Shown here: piece after piece, positions 1 through 12,349 of the stretch
Position numbering within the stretch: the first letter of the stretch is position 1
How the letters are laid out: each line of letters opens with the position of its first letter
NCBI RefSeq assembly: GCF_020906515.1
Contig: NC_085853.1
Coordinates: 1,984,001-2,048,000, forward strand
DNA length: 64,000 nt
Direction: 5' to 3'
Origin: Vanrija pseudolonga
Taxonomy: Eukaryota > Basidiomycota > Tremellomycetes > Trichosporonales > Trichosporonaceae
The notes under the pieces: model-generated
Databases searched by the model: none
The model's input: the letters and a program-made list of their open reading frames with translations, nothing else
What the model was told of the DNA's origin: nothing
Made by a program: the position numbers and the translations under genes

Positions 1-2
1 CC

Positions 3-1495
3 CTCCATGATCTATCAGGGTACATGATGTGTCTGGACCGCGACGATCTCTATCAGCGGGCCAAATGGGACGGAGCGGCGGGCATCTCGCGACGACAGCT
101 CTTGGAGCGTCTTCAAGGTGGGTTAAGCCTAGCCGGATCTCGTGCTAAAGCCTTGCAGAGCACATCTCGCCCAACATTATGGTGCCCTCTCGACGACTTG
201 CAACTCTTCTTGACCAAGCCCGGCAAACCCAGCAGCTGTCGTGCCCTTATCATGATGACAATGATCCAGTGTCACTTTACACTGATCACCAGTGTGTAAG
301 CGGCTCGTTCCCATCAGTCACGACGCATATTCTTGCCGATCACACCGATGAGGTTTGGAGAATCGAGTGGAGCCCTAACGGCAACTACCTGGCTTCAGCT
401 AGCAAGGACAAGACTGTGGTCATCTGGGCGCTCAAGGTGGGCTTGCTGTTCCAAGACGACGCTAACCTTACCAGACCCAACCTGGCGAAGGCCACCAATA
501 CAGCGTTGAGCCCTTGCACCACTTGAAGGGCCACCGCGGTGACGTCGACGCACTCGCCTGGTCTCCGGACGGTGAGACCCTGGTCACCGCATCGGACAAG
601 CAAATCTACATCTGGCAGGCCAAGTCTGGCACTCAAAGCTCTGTCAATGTAGAAACCTCCCAGCATACCGACACCATCAGCGCCATCCAATTCATGCCCA
701 ATGGCACGCAGTTTGTTGTCGCCTCGCTCGACTGCCGTGTCGTGTTCTACAACCTCAATGGTACTGTGGCCCGCAACTGGTCGATCCCCAACATCCAGGT
801 CATCGACTTTGCAATCACTCCTGATGCTTCCCGCATCATTGCTCTCACCACATTCCTAGGCCGCGTGGCGGTGGACAACAAGTTCCACCCGAGCATTTCC
901 GCACGCTGCCTGGACCCACCACCACCAACCCGTGCCGACTCCGACATCTACAGCTGGATGGCGCACGGCTTGCTCATCATCCGCGTCGCCGACAAGGAGA
1001 TAATCGAATCCAACACCGAGATCCAGGCGGCGTCCGTGACGTGCCTCAAGCTGTCGAGCGACAGCAAGCATGTTCTCGTCAACTGTAGCCCCGACGAGGT
1101 GCAGCTCTTCTCCATCGACCCAACCATTCAGTTGGTTCGCAAGTTTGGGGGGCATGTGCAGGACCGCTTCGTCCTGAGATCGTGCTTTGGTGCGCCAAAG
1201 GACCGGTTCGTACTCAGTGGAAGCGAAGACGGCCACGTCTATGTTTGGCAGAGTAACGGCACCACTCCGCTCGAGGTTCTCTCTGGCCACTCTGAAAGCG
1301 TCAACGCTGTGGCCTGGAACCCGATTCTCTCTCGCAAGCTCTTTGCCTCGTGCAGCGACGACGCGACCATGTGAGTGGCCATGAGCGAGTAGAGTTTTGT
1401 TGCAACACTGACCCCACCTCAGCCGCATCTGGCAGCCCCCTGCTAGACTTGACGAAGGCGACGCTGGCGACGACGCCGACGGCCTGGAGTTGTAG
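3..1495 (+). CDS. GID7: GID7/WDR26-type WD40 protein, 5' partial
   Basis: The family is a WD40 subunit of the GID/CTLH ubiquitin-ligase complex, which degrades gluconeogenic enzymes when glucose returns. The gene enters from the left edge, so the N-terminal LisH/CTLH part is missing. What remains matches the family: a segment ending in YMMC, then VPSRRLATLLDQA, a CPYH motif and SLYTDHQC-like residues (around 240-297) that join CTLH to propeller, then WD repeats beginning with HTDEVWRIEWSPNG. Introns are read at 118-158, 437-474 and about 1372-1422; each keeps frame and ends in AG. The last exon supplies RIWQPP and a short acidic tail ending DDADGLEL. SNX4 starts 222 bp downstream on the same strand. 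The family call is firm. The exact first base is a window artefact. Confidence 0.88.
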
Positions 1496-1717
1496 GCATT
1501 ATTACCCCAGCTCATGATGTACTAGCTCAAGTTGTATATATAACCCCCAAAGTTGCCACCGAGAAGACTGTTTACGTAAAATGTACCCGCGCCCCTAAAG
1601 GCAATGACGCGCATTCGTCTGAGCCACTCGAGCTGGACGATTCATCGCCTCGTCAGTGCTGCCAATTACAATTACAATCACAATCACAATCACTTTCTCC
1701 TCCAAACACCCAACACA

Positions 1718-3799
1718 ATGGAGGAAGACGGGTTCCAGTCCATCTCGTGGGACGACGCGACACAACGCACAAACCCAGGGTTCGCAGACATGTCGGGTGT
1801 GGGCGGGCACGACGACCTCGACGACGACGATGACGGCTTTGACAAGATCAGCGCGACCTCGCCGCCGGCGCTCGACTCGTTTGCCTCGAGCTCGACAGCG
1901 ACAGTGCGCGGAGGAGACAGTGCCAGCCGAGGAGGTATCAGCACGGGCGGCCTCGGCCCAGACGGGACGTACACGTGGGACGGCAAGTCGATGACGATCG
2001 AGGTGCGCGACCCCGTCAAGGAGCACGAGGGCAGCAAGGACATGTACGTGTCGTATGCTGTCCTGTCCAAGGTGAGTTGCATTATCATGGGCGCGCATGC
2101 TAATGCCAGACCAACCTCCCGACTTTCAAGCAGCCGCAGGCGAGCGTCAGGCGCCGGTTCCAGGACTTTGTCTTCCTGCACGACCACTTGGCCAAGAGCT
2201 TTCCCGCCTGTATCATTCCGCCCATCCCCGACAAGCACCGTTTAGGTGGGCAGCTGCATCCCCGCGTTGACCTAGCTGACCACGACAGAATACATCAAGG
2301 GCGACCGCTTCTCGTCCGAGTTTGTAGAGAAGCGCCGCCTAGAGTACGTCCCGCAGCGCCCCAGAACGCCCGCTCACACGCAGCCTCCAGCGCTTCGCCG
2401 ACAGGATAGCCAACCACCCGACGCTGCAGCGCAGCCAGCTCGTGTCCGACTTTTTGCAGAGCGAGCAATGGGTGAGTCGAACACCACGGCGACGGACGCG
2501 CCGCTGACAACGCACAGTCGGTCGCGAAACACGGCCACCTGGCGCACCCGCCGCCCGACGCGCACCGCTCCCTCGCCGACTCGCTGGGAGATACCCTCGT
2601 CAACGTGTTCTCGCGCGTGCGCAAGCCCGACGCGCGGTTCGTCGAGATGGCCGAGGGCATCGAAAAGTTTGAAGAGGGCCTCGGCAACATTGAGCGCATT
2701 GCCGCGCGCGGCCGCAACCGCAATGATGGTGGGTTAGAAGCCGTCTTCGCTATGCTGACCCGCCAGACCTGTCAAAGGACTACCAGGACCTCGCGGCGGG
2801 ATACCAGGGCCTGGGTTATCTCGAGTCGGGAATCACCGAGCCGCTGAACCGCTTCGCCGAAAAGATGCTCGACTTCTCGACGCTGATCACGCACCAGAAC
2901 CGCGCGGCCGTCGATCCCTTCCTTCTCCAGACCCACTCGCTTCTCGCGTACGCCCAGGCACACAAGGCGACCATCAAGCTGCGTGACCAGAAGCAGCTCG
3001 ACTTTGAGGAGCTCTCGGCATACCTCTCTGCTGCTGCTGCCGAGCGCGACCGCCTCGCCGCGTTGAATTCGGGCCACGCTGCTGCGCCTGTCGGCCTCGG
3101 CACCTACCTTCGCGACCAGGTCGACAAGCTGCGTGGCACGGATGACATTCACACACGCCGCGAGCGGATGCGCAAGCTGGACGGCAAGATAAAAGATGTG
3201 AGTGGGGTGTCGGGGGCGCGGTGGAGGCATGCTGCTGCTCTATGGGGTACGGCACTCCGTCTTGAGGGGCAGGGTGGCTGGCATGTGTCATAGTTGGCGG
3301 GCGTGCTGGCGTGTGTCAATGTCGGCGGGCGTCAATGCCAGCAGGCTCAATGTCGGCCTGGGCGTCAAATGCCTTTGCCTGAGACATCGCCGTCGGCGAC
3401 GCCTGTGGCGCGCATCTGTGCGCTCCCTAGAGCGGCGCCGCAATAGACGCGATTGCATGTGCGAGGAATAGCCTTAACGCGTCCGGCTGAACTACGATCT
3501 GCCCCCACGAAACTCTCGGAGCCCCGCTGACAATCCCAGCTCCAAGAAGCTGTCACCACGGCACATGACACCTCGACGGCATTCTCCGACGAGGTGCTCA
3601 AGGAGCATGAGATCTTTGAGCTGTCAAAGCAGGCCGAGATGAAGGAGATGCTCGGCCGGTATGCCGATGGGCAAGTCGAGATGCTCCAGCGCGCCATGGA
3701 CGACTGGGACCGAGTGAGTGTTGCGCCGACTGCTCCGCCGAGTCTTTCCTGACACTGCAGATCATCCCACTCCTGCAGCGCATCAGAGTTGACGTATAG
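1718..3799 (+). CDS. SNX4: Sorting nexin SNX4/ATG24 (PX-BAR)
   Basis: A PX-BAR sorting nexin of the Snx4/Atg24 type. It binds PI3P on endosomes, recycles cargo such as SNAREs to the Golgi and supports selective autophagy. The start is the ATG at 1718, followed by an acidic, low-complexity N-terminus. The PX domain spans exons 1-3, with RRRFQDFVFLHDHL and PPIPDKHRL lipid-binding motifs and the RFSSEFVEKRR helix. A coiled BAR domain follows (LADSLGDTLVNVFSRVRKPD, then long helices to the end). Introns at 2072-2109, 2246-2288, about 2344-2386, 2475-2516 and 2729-2769 are short. One at 3198-3539 is 342 nt, far longer than the rest. The final intron is 3714-3760, and the protein ends LLQRIRVDV. 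Snx4 is better supported than other PX-BAR nexins because of the PX sequence. Confidence 0.88.
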
Positions 3800-5710
3800 A
3801 GAGCGGAGGTTGCCGCGGGTATACCAGTGTGCGCCGAGCACAAACGTGCTCGGAGCGGAGTAAGAACCTGACGATGGACCTGGCCTGGCGGAGAGGCGGG
3901 CTTGGCCTGCCGCGGACACGGAAATGCCACGGCGCCGGCGCGGGTGCGGGTGTTGAGAGGGAGTACCTGCGGCAAGGAATCCGTACAAGGCACGGTTTGA
4001 GTCGATGTTGTACATGCAAGGAGCGTTGCGTGCTTGTGTGGTGCGAAGAGAAGCGTCTGTCGTCATGCGCGTGGCGATGTTGGAGCGCTTGTCGTCAGCC
4101 GGCAGAGCAGACAGGTACATGCCGTAGGCAGTGGCAGGGTGGGTGGAGTGGTGGGTGGGTGGTCGTCGCGGCGACGGGCCAGAGCGAGCACGCACGACAG
4201 AGAGGCAGGAACAGGCGACTGCTTGCGCCGGTATCGCCACGGACTGCTGGAGCAGGTTCCAGTTCCAGGAACTGGTGCTGGTGCGGTAGTAGGGGCGGGT
4301 GAAAGCGGCGCTCGGCGTTGAGGGGGCGGCGGGTGCAGGCTAGACAGCCAGCGCCACAACGACGCCTCCCATTCGCATTCTCGGAGGGCGTGAATTCTCG
4401 GGGCACGGGGGCGTGGGTGTGGGTGCATGGCGTGGCACGGAGGAGCACCTCGCCCCCTCTTTCGCTGGCTCGCTCGCTCGGCGCACGCCCACGCCCACGC
4501 CACGCCATGCCACGCCCGTGGCGCAATGGCGTGCGGGGTCCACGACGGCGGCGCCACGTCCCCCCGGGCAGCCAACCAGCGCGACGAGGGCCCCGACGCA
4601 CGGGGGCTTGGAGCCGGCGGGCGGGAACGCCATTGCTTGGCGCGCAGAGTCAGCTGGCTGGCAGCGTAGCGTACAGTGCGGATGGACGAGCGCGAATACG
4701 ATTGTGCGCGCACGCCCGAGACGGCCGACGACGCGGTGCCAGGCCGCCACGTATTCGTCGTCGCCGCCTGCATCTGTACTCTGCAGCGCTGTAAAACCAA
4801 ATCGCGAGCTACAACATGCCAAATGTACCTCCAGGCCCCCAGGTCACATGTAGACAACGACGCCTCGGCCTGCCGAGCCCGACGCCGCACCTACCCACGC
4901 ATGCGGGATCTGTGGGTGGGTGGGTGAATGGCCGGCCGGGCGGGCAGGCGCGGGCGAGTATCGGTGGCCCTGCAATGCGCTGCGCTTGCCGGTGCACGAC
5001 GTCGGAAAGTGGCACCCACACACACCGCCATACCATTCCTCGCCCACGAACCGCACTATCCATGCGCTGCCGCCGCTGCCGCTGCTGCCGAGTGGGGTCC
5101 GCCCCAACCGGAGCATTATTCTGTGCGTGGAATGATGGCATGGCACAAGACCACCGCCCACCGCCACCACTTGCTGCCGCGGTAATGCTGCCGCGGTAAT
5201 CGAGCACCGGCTTAGTCGCCTCTTGGTGACACCCGCTGACGGCAACGTGCGTGATCCGCCATTGCTCCCGGTTGGGGACGACGACTAAAGGAGGGGAGAG
5301 ATCCCCGCAGCAGCACCAGCATCATCGCTGCGGACAACGCCAGACGGGCGCAATGTGGCGCAGCAGCACAGCAACGGACAAGACATTTGTGATGCAATGA
5401 CATGTGTGGTGACTATGAATGATGATGAATGATGCGACCCAGAATGTATGGACCAGTATGCTATGTGTTTGTGGGGTTTTTACTCGCACTGCGGCTTGGT
5501 GTGCTGCCTTTTGTGTTGAAGCGGGGGGTGTGGTGTCGCCCGTTTTTGTGGTGTGGTGGAAACAAGCAATGATGCGATGGGTGATTTTGTGTGGGGATCC
5601 AGAGGCGAGTTGAGTCGAAGAGGGGTGGTGGCAGGTTACACATATGGAGACAACGAGGTGGCGCTCAGCGCAGGAGAGACGACGACGGACGGGTGCGACA
5701 GCAGGCGCGA
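3800..5710. other. Gene-free GC-rich interval between convergent genes
   Basis: This 1.9-kb interval lies between the 3' ends of SNX4 (+) and the ECL1-like gene (-). It is very GC-rich, so open frames of 80-290 codons occur on both strands, but all are low-complexity Arg/Ala/Pro/His translations with no recognisable domain and they overlap each other. No tRNA or other RNA gene was recognised. Confidence 0.6.
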
Positions 5711-7003
5711 CTAGGCGCCAACACGCGGGACACGGCCACGGTGAGCGGGCGCTTCACTGAGCTGGTCGAAACCGAGCGTGTCGTGGCGCGAGCGAGAACG
5801 ACGAGAGTCGGCCTCGCGGTATTGGCGGGCGTCGGCGTCGCGGTTGCGCGAGCGGCCAGAACGCGAGGGAGCAACCTCGCGCTCCTCGTGGAAGGGGAGC
5901 TTGGCATTCTCCTGCTCTGGCGTCGTGAGGTGAGGGACACGGGCGACACGCTCGCGGCTGCGGCCACGGCGGTCGGCATCTCCGTGCTGCTCAGAGTGAG
6001 GCAGGGCAGAGCGCGATCGGGGGTGCGAAGGGGCAACCGAAGGCAGGGGAGCCGTAGCCATGGGCGGGGGCGTGCGAAGGGCCAGGTCGACAGTAGGGCG
6101 GGGGTGAATGCCGGCGCCGAGACGAGGGCGAACAGTGTCCATGTTGCTGCGGTCACGAGGGGATGGAGGCATGGGGTCTGAGCGCGAACGAGCCAGAAGC
6201 GAAGAGCCGAGGACGTTGGAAATCGAGCGCTCCTCTGGCAGAGGGTAGGTCGCGGTACTTGGGGTGCGCGCGCCACGGTAACCAGAGTCGGAGACGATGC
6301 GGAGGGCGTTGCCGACGTAGAGCGACTCCTCGGTCGTCACAGAAGGGCCGAGCGAGAGGCACGAAATGCCATTCTCGACCTCGTTGACAGCCGTACGCTC
6401 ACGGCTGCGAGCGCGGTGACCGATTGGGCGACCGCAGCCGCAACGGGGGATGAGCGCGAGGGGCGAGGTGACGCTGTTGGTAACGCTCGACTTGCGTCCG
6501 AAGCGAAGAGTGTCGATCGAGGTACCCATAGCATAGGCCGTCGAAGCCGATCCGGGGGTCGCAGCACCGCTGCCAGGGGCCGTACTTGGGACGCGAGATG
6601 AGAAGCCGTGAGGAATCTTGACGGGCACGCTGCCAATGTTGATTCCGTACATGCCGTTGGGGTAAGCCGGAGGAGGGAGGTTGAACGACTCCTTCTGGGG
6701 CGAGTCTGATGCCGAAGGATTTGTGTGGGGCGACTGGATGGGCGAGTCGGACACGGATGACGACGACGACGAGTTGCCGCGGCGACGAGGGCCAAAGGCG
6801 GGCGACGGGGCAATGTGGTGCACGGGGCGAACCATTGGGGAGAGAGAGACGGGGAGTTGGGCCGTCAGACGGACGGGGCCGTTGGCAGCCTTGGTTGATG
6901 GTGATGCTGTTCCCTTGTCCTGCTGGCGGCATTCTGTTGAGCAGTAGAGGCCCTTGGAAGGCGCCTGGCAGATGAAGCAGCGCTCAAAGTCCTCCTCAAA
7001 CAT
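5711..7003 (-). CDS. ECL1-like zinc-binding domain protein
   Basis: A predicted 430-residue, mostly disordered, Ser/Pro/Arg-rich protein. Its only clear domain is at the extreme N-terminus: C9-x2-C12-x8-C21-x3-C25 in the context ERCFICQAPSKGLYCSTECR. This is the pattern of the Ecl1 family (life-span regulatory factors of fission yeast, induced by nutrient stress). The centre holds Ser-rich tracts and a CGCG motif, and the C-terminus is an Arg/Asp/Ser-rich tail. The ATG at 7003 is chosen because it places the zinc motif at residue 9, as is usual in the family; an in-frame ATG at 7039 would add 12 residues. Upstream there is a 5'-leader intron at 7048-7117 and then a very long gene-free tract, which suggests heavy regulation. 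The domain call is moderate and the cellular role is inferred from the family. Confidence 0.7.
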   Translation of the reverse strand: MFEEDFERCFICQAPSKGLYCSTECRQQDKGTASPSTKAANGPVRLTAQLPVSLSPMVRPVHHIAPSPAFGPRRRGNSSSSSSVSDSPIQSPHTNPSASDSPQKESFNLPPPAYPNGMYGINIGSVPVKIPHGFSSRVPSTAPGSGAATPGSASTAYAMGTSIDTLRFGRKSSVTNSVTSPLALIPRCGCGRPIGHRARSRERTAVNEVENGISCLSLGPSVTTEESLYVGNALRIVSDSGYRGARTPSTATYPLPEERSISNVLGSSLLARSRSDPMPPSPRDRSNMDTVRPRLGAGIHPRPTVDLALRTPPPMATAPLPSVAPSHPRSRSALPHSEQHGDADRRGRSRERVARVPHLTTPEQENAKLPFHEEREVAPSRSGRSRNRDADARQYREADSRRSRSRHDTLGFDQLSEAPAHRGRVPRVGA

Positions 7004-7047
7004 GATGGTGGATGGTGATGGTGGGTTGGGGGGAAGCAAAGGGAAAA

Positions 7048-7117
7048 CTGAGGGGCAGGGTTAGTCAGGTTGCAGGTGGTTATGACGAGTTGGCGCGGCA
7101 ACGGCATCATGACTCAC
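7048..7117 (-). other. 5'-leader intron of the ECL1-like gene
   Basis: On the minus strand the donor GTGAGT is at 7117 and the acceptor CCCCTCAG at 7048. A CTGACTAAC branch-site consensus sits just upstream of the acceptor. It lies 45 nt before the chosen ATG, so the transcript leader is spliced. Read by eye. Confidence 0.6.
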
Positions 7118-8119
7118 GCTGAAAAAGCTGGAAAGCTGACCGAGTCAGAGCACCGCTTGGGCACAATGACACCGATTGAGATGGGCAAGCTTGCAACAAT
7201 CACAAAAAAATGTAGCGAAGTGCGAGATGAGGACGTATGTAAGGTACGCCTCGAATAGACCTAGAGCACAATGGCTCAGTGGATGGGTGGTGGTTCGACT
7301 GTCGTCACTCGGGATCGGACGGGTCGGCGCCAACAATGCAAGATCTATGCCGTGGAGATTGGCGGAGGGCGTGGATCGGACAACTAGTCTTGAAGCCAAA
7401 AAAAGAATGTCGAGCTAGAAGAGTAGAGATGCGTAGTGGGGAGATGTTGACAAGCAGAGAAGAGTGACGACGGGGGTGTGATGATGATGATGATGAGTCT
7501 CGAGGATACGTCGTCGGCCGAAGGTTGCTGTAAAACGGGTAGATGTAATCTAGTCGGTTGTGAAGCAGGTTTCAAAGCCAGGGTTTGTGCGAGAGGGAGC
7601 TGCAGCCAGACTGGTGGTACGTCAGTTTTCGAGTCGCCGCTGCTGCGCTTTTATTGGGACCGAGGGCCGAGGTGGTGCTGGGGGATGCGATGGTGCGGTG
7701 ATGCGAGCAAAGACGACGAGTGGACACGACCGGTCGGGTTCAAGTCCGGTGGTGGTGATCGTCGCGGGGAGGAGAGCAAGGTAGGGGGGGGGGGGGCTGG
7801 GGAAGGACGGACACCAAGGCTGGTTATGTGGCCTTTGTATTAGGCAGGGGGGGGGGGGGGGGGGAGGAAGGGTGTGGGGCGTCGATGCGGGGTAGGGCTT
7901 GCCAGTGCGCGAGGAAAAAAAACTGCCTTTGTTGCCACCGGTTGCAGTAGCAGTGACGATGGCGACGACGACGAGTGCAGCAGCAATGTTGTGTTGGGGA
8001 CACTAGACACTAGAGCTTGTCGGCAAGGTTTTGGTCCGCCGTGCCGGTTTGTTGGGTAACCACTAGCTAGTTGCCCACGTTTGCTACCGGTGCAGAGCCA
8101 ACAAGCACGCGCCGCCACA

Positions 8120-8175
8120 CTGAACGTGGTTGTGGAGTGGTCCAGTAGGGGAGGAGAGGGGAGTAGGTGACTTAC
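8120..8175 (-). other. Possible second leader intron
   Basis: A good minus-strand donor (GTAAGT from 8175) and an acceptor (GTTCAG at 8120) are 56 nt apart, but no strong branch site is visible between them. If real, the transcript of the ECL1-like gene, or a separate noncoding RNA, starts more than 1.1 kb upstream of the coding start. Confidence 0.3.
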
Positions 8176-9919
8176 GATGAGCACTCTTGCAGCAGCAGTA
8201 GCGATGGGGAGCAGTGTGGTGGTGGTGAAGAGGATGTGATGTTGACGATCGACAGAGTTGTGTATATCTTTTTTGCCTTTGCTGTTGTCTGTCTGTTGCT
8301 ATCGTGGCAAGTCGAGAGGCGGTTTGGCGGCGGCGGCGTCGAGGCAACACCTTCTGCGATCAAGTTTGGTTTTGGCGGGATTGTGCGTGACCAGGTTTTT
8401 TTGGCTTGGCTGGCGCACCGTAGCGCTCACAGTTATCTCTGGCTGGCTGGCTGGTTGTCGTGGTCGTCGTCGTCGCCTGTCTCGTCGGTGCAGCAAAATA
8501 CGCCATGTGTCTTTGAGGTTGCGCCAAGGGCCACACGGCAGCAAGGGCAGGGGAGCAGAGGTGCGTCTGCCCACCTTTGAGACTTGACTCATTGCGCCCT
8601 GCCCTGTCTGCGCTGAGCCCTGTCCTTGCCTGTCCCTGCCCTGGCCGTTGTTATGGGCCCTGGCTTGCTGGCAGTTTGAGTGTCTCTGCGTCTCCCTTGC
8701 CCGTCACAACAAGAGCAGCCTGCCTGCCAGTCGACTCGGCTGTTGGAAATGTTGTGCCTGAATGAATAGCTTTTTTGTGTTGCCATGGGCTCAGGGGGGT
8801 CTGTCTGCCCGACTCGACACACGACACACGGCACAGATACACACATACACATACGACGGGACCAAAATTGCCCCAAAAGGACCAATGCATCAAAGTGGGT
8901 CTGCCAAAAAAAAAAAATCCGAGCCAAGTGATGGTGGGCTGCTGCCGGGAGAGATGGTCGCTTGGGTCGTCGCTACCCATGACGATTACCGGTGTGCATC
9001 CTTGGCCTACTGGCTCATTCCATAGGCTGCTGCTGCCCCAGGCAAAGCCAGAGACTGACTCAAACTGTCGCAATCGCTAACTGCCTGCAAAGCTATTCTA
9101 ATCCAGCCAACCAGAAGTAATCCCCTCAATGGTGCAACACCTGCTGCACCCGAATGCATTGTCATGGCAGATACCGCGCAGAGAGGGGGAGGCATATTAC
9201 TGAGGCGCAGGCGGATGCCCTACCCGTCAAATGCTGCGGGTTGGGCACGGAAATCCCTCGTCAAGCCAGAGTAGCAAGGTGGCACCACACTGTAGTGCTC
9301 GGCGCTGACGTAGTGAATGTTGGCTTTGGCTGTCTGGTGGCGCCATGTTTTGCCACCCTGCGGTGGCCATGATCCCGCCTGTGCGCCAGAGTGTCGATCT
9401 CCCTACCTTTGGGTCAAGCAAGAATTGCCCTCTTGGGCGTGGGGTGGGGGATGTATTTCGTGCTTGCTGCGTGCTACTGCTGCTGCTGCTGCTGCCGCAA
9501 TGCTGTTATTCTGCTAATTGTCTAGCGGGTGTCTTCAAGCCCCGTGACCTCGCCCATACCTGCCAAGCAGGGCGCCGGGCGCCAGTGTCCAGTCGTTTGC
9601 TTGCGTGCCCGGCTACTACGGCGTGTTGCAATCTGCCCCAACAAATCGAACGTGAGGGCACTTTGGTTCCGTAATAAGAACGTGCCAGCATGCCATTAGC
9701 CCATTAGCCCATTAGCTAGCCTCCAGTGCCGTGTGCCGTGCGTGTCCCTTGCCTTGCGGGAACTACTCTAGCCACGTTTGGACATTTGCGAGGCTAGTAA
9801 ACAACGCCGTGGCATGACATGTGTGTGTCGTTTGTGTCTATGTTTGTTTGTGGCGGGGGAAATGACGACTAACACTCCGACAACAACGTGATGGTCACCA
9901 TGGCGACTGGCGACCTGGT

Positions 9920-9920
<1 letters not shown>

Positions 9921-9961
<41 letters not shown>

Positions 9962-9970
9962 CAGCCAGCC
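9921..9970. repeat. (CAGC)n tetranucleotide microsatellite
   Basis: Ten perfect CAGC units at 9921-9960, followed by a one-base slip and two more units. No coding meaning is evident. Confidence 0.9.
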
Positions 9971-12349
9971 AACCCAGCACCGTGGGAGTGGCCGCAACTT
10001 GAACCCTTCTCATACACCCACGTCCATTAGGTTTGGGGATTACAACATGTCTTATTAGGACGGGGGGGGGCGACGGGTGGCCCTGAGTCGTTTGCTCGGC
10101 GTGCGGGCTTGTAGCAGCACCAGGGGTCTGTGGAACGAAACGGCCCACGCCGCCGCTCTCCTCGCCGCACTCGCTCGCTCGGCGCCCACTGCGGCGCACG
10201 TTTAGGCAGTATTCGTGACGCCCGTGTGTGTCGCCTCGTTTCATTCGAGCACATTAGATGATGGCAGCAGGGGTGGCTGATCGGCGCGCGCCAGGCTGCG
10301 ATTCGATTCGACGGACACTGGCCGTGGTTGAGGCCCCGGCCGACGATCCGATAGCACCGACAGGTGGGCTGGCATGCAGGCTGGCAGAGCGCGCAGAGCA
10401 AAGCAAAGCACGCCACGGTGGTGCGAGCAGCAGCCTCGAGCTCAGGCCTGCAACGTGCCACTTTGTCGTCGTCGTCTCTGCGGCCTCCTTGGCAAAGTCT
10501 GGCCCAGCAGACACACCTTCGCCCCGTAACTGTAACCGTGTCACCGTGCATGGTTACACTGGCATTTTCGACTAATTAAAGCGCATTGCACGAGCCCCTG
10601 CGTGCGTCGCATCATAACGTGCTTAGCTACCCTAGCTAACCTAACCCCCCTGTCCCCCCGTCGTCCCAGGTACCCACGACCCAGGCAGTGTTAGCACCCA
10701 ACGTGGCACGGTGTTGGCCAATGCTTTCGCTCGGCCGCAGCGCCGACGGAAACGTGCGGGGCGGGGTGCGGGGTGAGCTCGAGCGACCACCCGACAACCC
10801 ACCCGCCCCACCCACGGGTGCTCATGCATGCTCATACCCGTCTCGGATGGAAATTTTGACTCTGCCTCCTCCCGACGTGACCAGGGCGACAGCACGCACG
10901 TCGCACCCACCCGGCACCCGGCACGCCCGGCATCCCTCCGTCTTTGGTTTCTCGCTCGCACGACGCTCCTCCTCGTCGTCGGCTACTCTGGCCAGGCACG
11001 TTCCAGGTGCCACTGTCAGGCCCACCACTGGGATCCAGGTTTGACGTGACACGTTTTCGGAGCAAAGGACGAGCACGGAGCAAACGCGCCACATGGTGCG
11101 GGACGCTGCCAAGTTGCCGGCTGCCCTGGGTGGTGCTGGTTTTCACGCGCTCTCCTCGCCCAGCCAGCCAGCCAGCTCGTGCTCGCGCGCGTTAGCTACT
11201 ATCTGGAATGGCGCGTACGCGTCAGTACTGACACGAGTCATGAGGCGTATTCGTGAGTTGAATGAGTTGGGTTATGCGCACAGGCGACACGCGCCCACGC
11301 CACATTGCGAGCTGGTGGCGTGCTCGCTCGTTACTATCTGCCCGCGTGCGCGTGCAGCTGCCTATTCGTGGCACTGTGCTAGTAGCAGCGATAGTCCGTG
11401 ATCGACAGCCGAGGACCGTGAGGCTGCTCCGAAAAACTCTCCTACGGCTACTGCACCACACTGCCATTGTCCAACCACATCGCGCCGCCGATAAGGCGGT
11501 GGCGAGGTGTAGCATGGTAGTTCGCAATGTTTGGTATTGTTGACGACGCGCGGGTACACGGGCAGCACACGAGCACCCCGGCGGGCACTGGCCGCCCGCG
11601 AGAACGAGTCAAAGTCCGTTGGAGCAGGGGAGCCTTCGAGAAGGTCGCCGCAGGATAGCAGCTGGTGCTGCTCGTGTGATGTGGCAGGTTCACAGGTGGA
11701 CGTACAGGCTGGCTCCTGCAAATTTACCCCCGCCCTGACTGACCGAACCGAACCGATCGGAGAGTCACCCATGCCCGCCGTCGTTGCCATGGTCCGCTCC
11801 ACCGGCGACGACGTCATGGCGGAGCTCGGTGGTGGACGGCGGCGAAGGGTGGTGAGGGGGCGAGAGTCGTGCGAGCACCAGGCCGGGCCGTTGCCCGACC
11901 GACTGTCTGACCTACTACAGAACCTGCGCGCCGGGAGCTCCTGCCCGACGGCAACCCGAACCGAACGCACGCACGCACGCAGCCAGCGTCATGTCAGTCG
12001 TTCATTATCCCGAAACACATCCTGACAAGACAACGGCAACCCTTGACTCCCACTAACCCCCTCCTGGCGACTCCCGGCCGACTCCCACTCGCCTCGTGCC
12101 GGACTCCCACTCTCTCACATTACAGCACACGTTACGGAATCTACAGGTCTGCTGCTGGCTGCGCAGGTCTAGAATTACTACAGTTGCTTAGGTGTTTGTT
12201 TGGTTGGTGGTGCGAGTGACGTCGTCGCTCGTCGGTCGTTGCTTGCTTGCTCCCTCGCTTGGCATCGTCGTCGATCATTTTCGGCCGGCGGCCCATCATG
12301 TCATCACTCGTGGCGCCGAGAATGCCGTCGCAAGTCGTCTTCTGTGGCA

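Noticed and set aside
3365-4240. 291-codon minus frame across the SNX4 3' end
   Set aside because: Overlaps SNX4 coding exons antisense and has no recognisable domain.
4063-4890. Several overlapping frames of 80-275 codons on both strands
   Set aside because: Mutually overlapping, low-complexity Arg/Ala/Pro/His translations expected by chance at this GC content.
7262-7325. tRNA-like words (TGGCTCAGTGG followed by GGTTCGAC)
   Set aside because: They resemble A and B boxes but are only about 20 nt apart, and no acceptor, anticodon or T stem can be paired.
7725-7760. GGTTCAAGTCC resembling a T-loop
   Set aside because: The flanks pair as a simple hairpin (ACCGG/CCGGT), not as a 5-bp T stem, and no other tRNA arms fit upstream.
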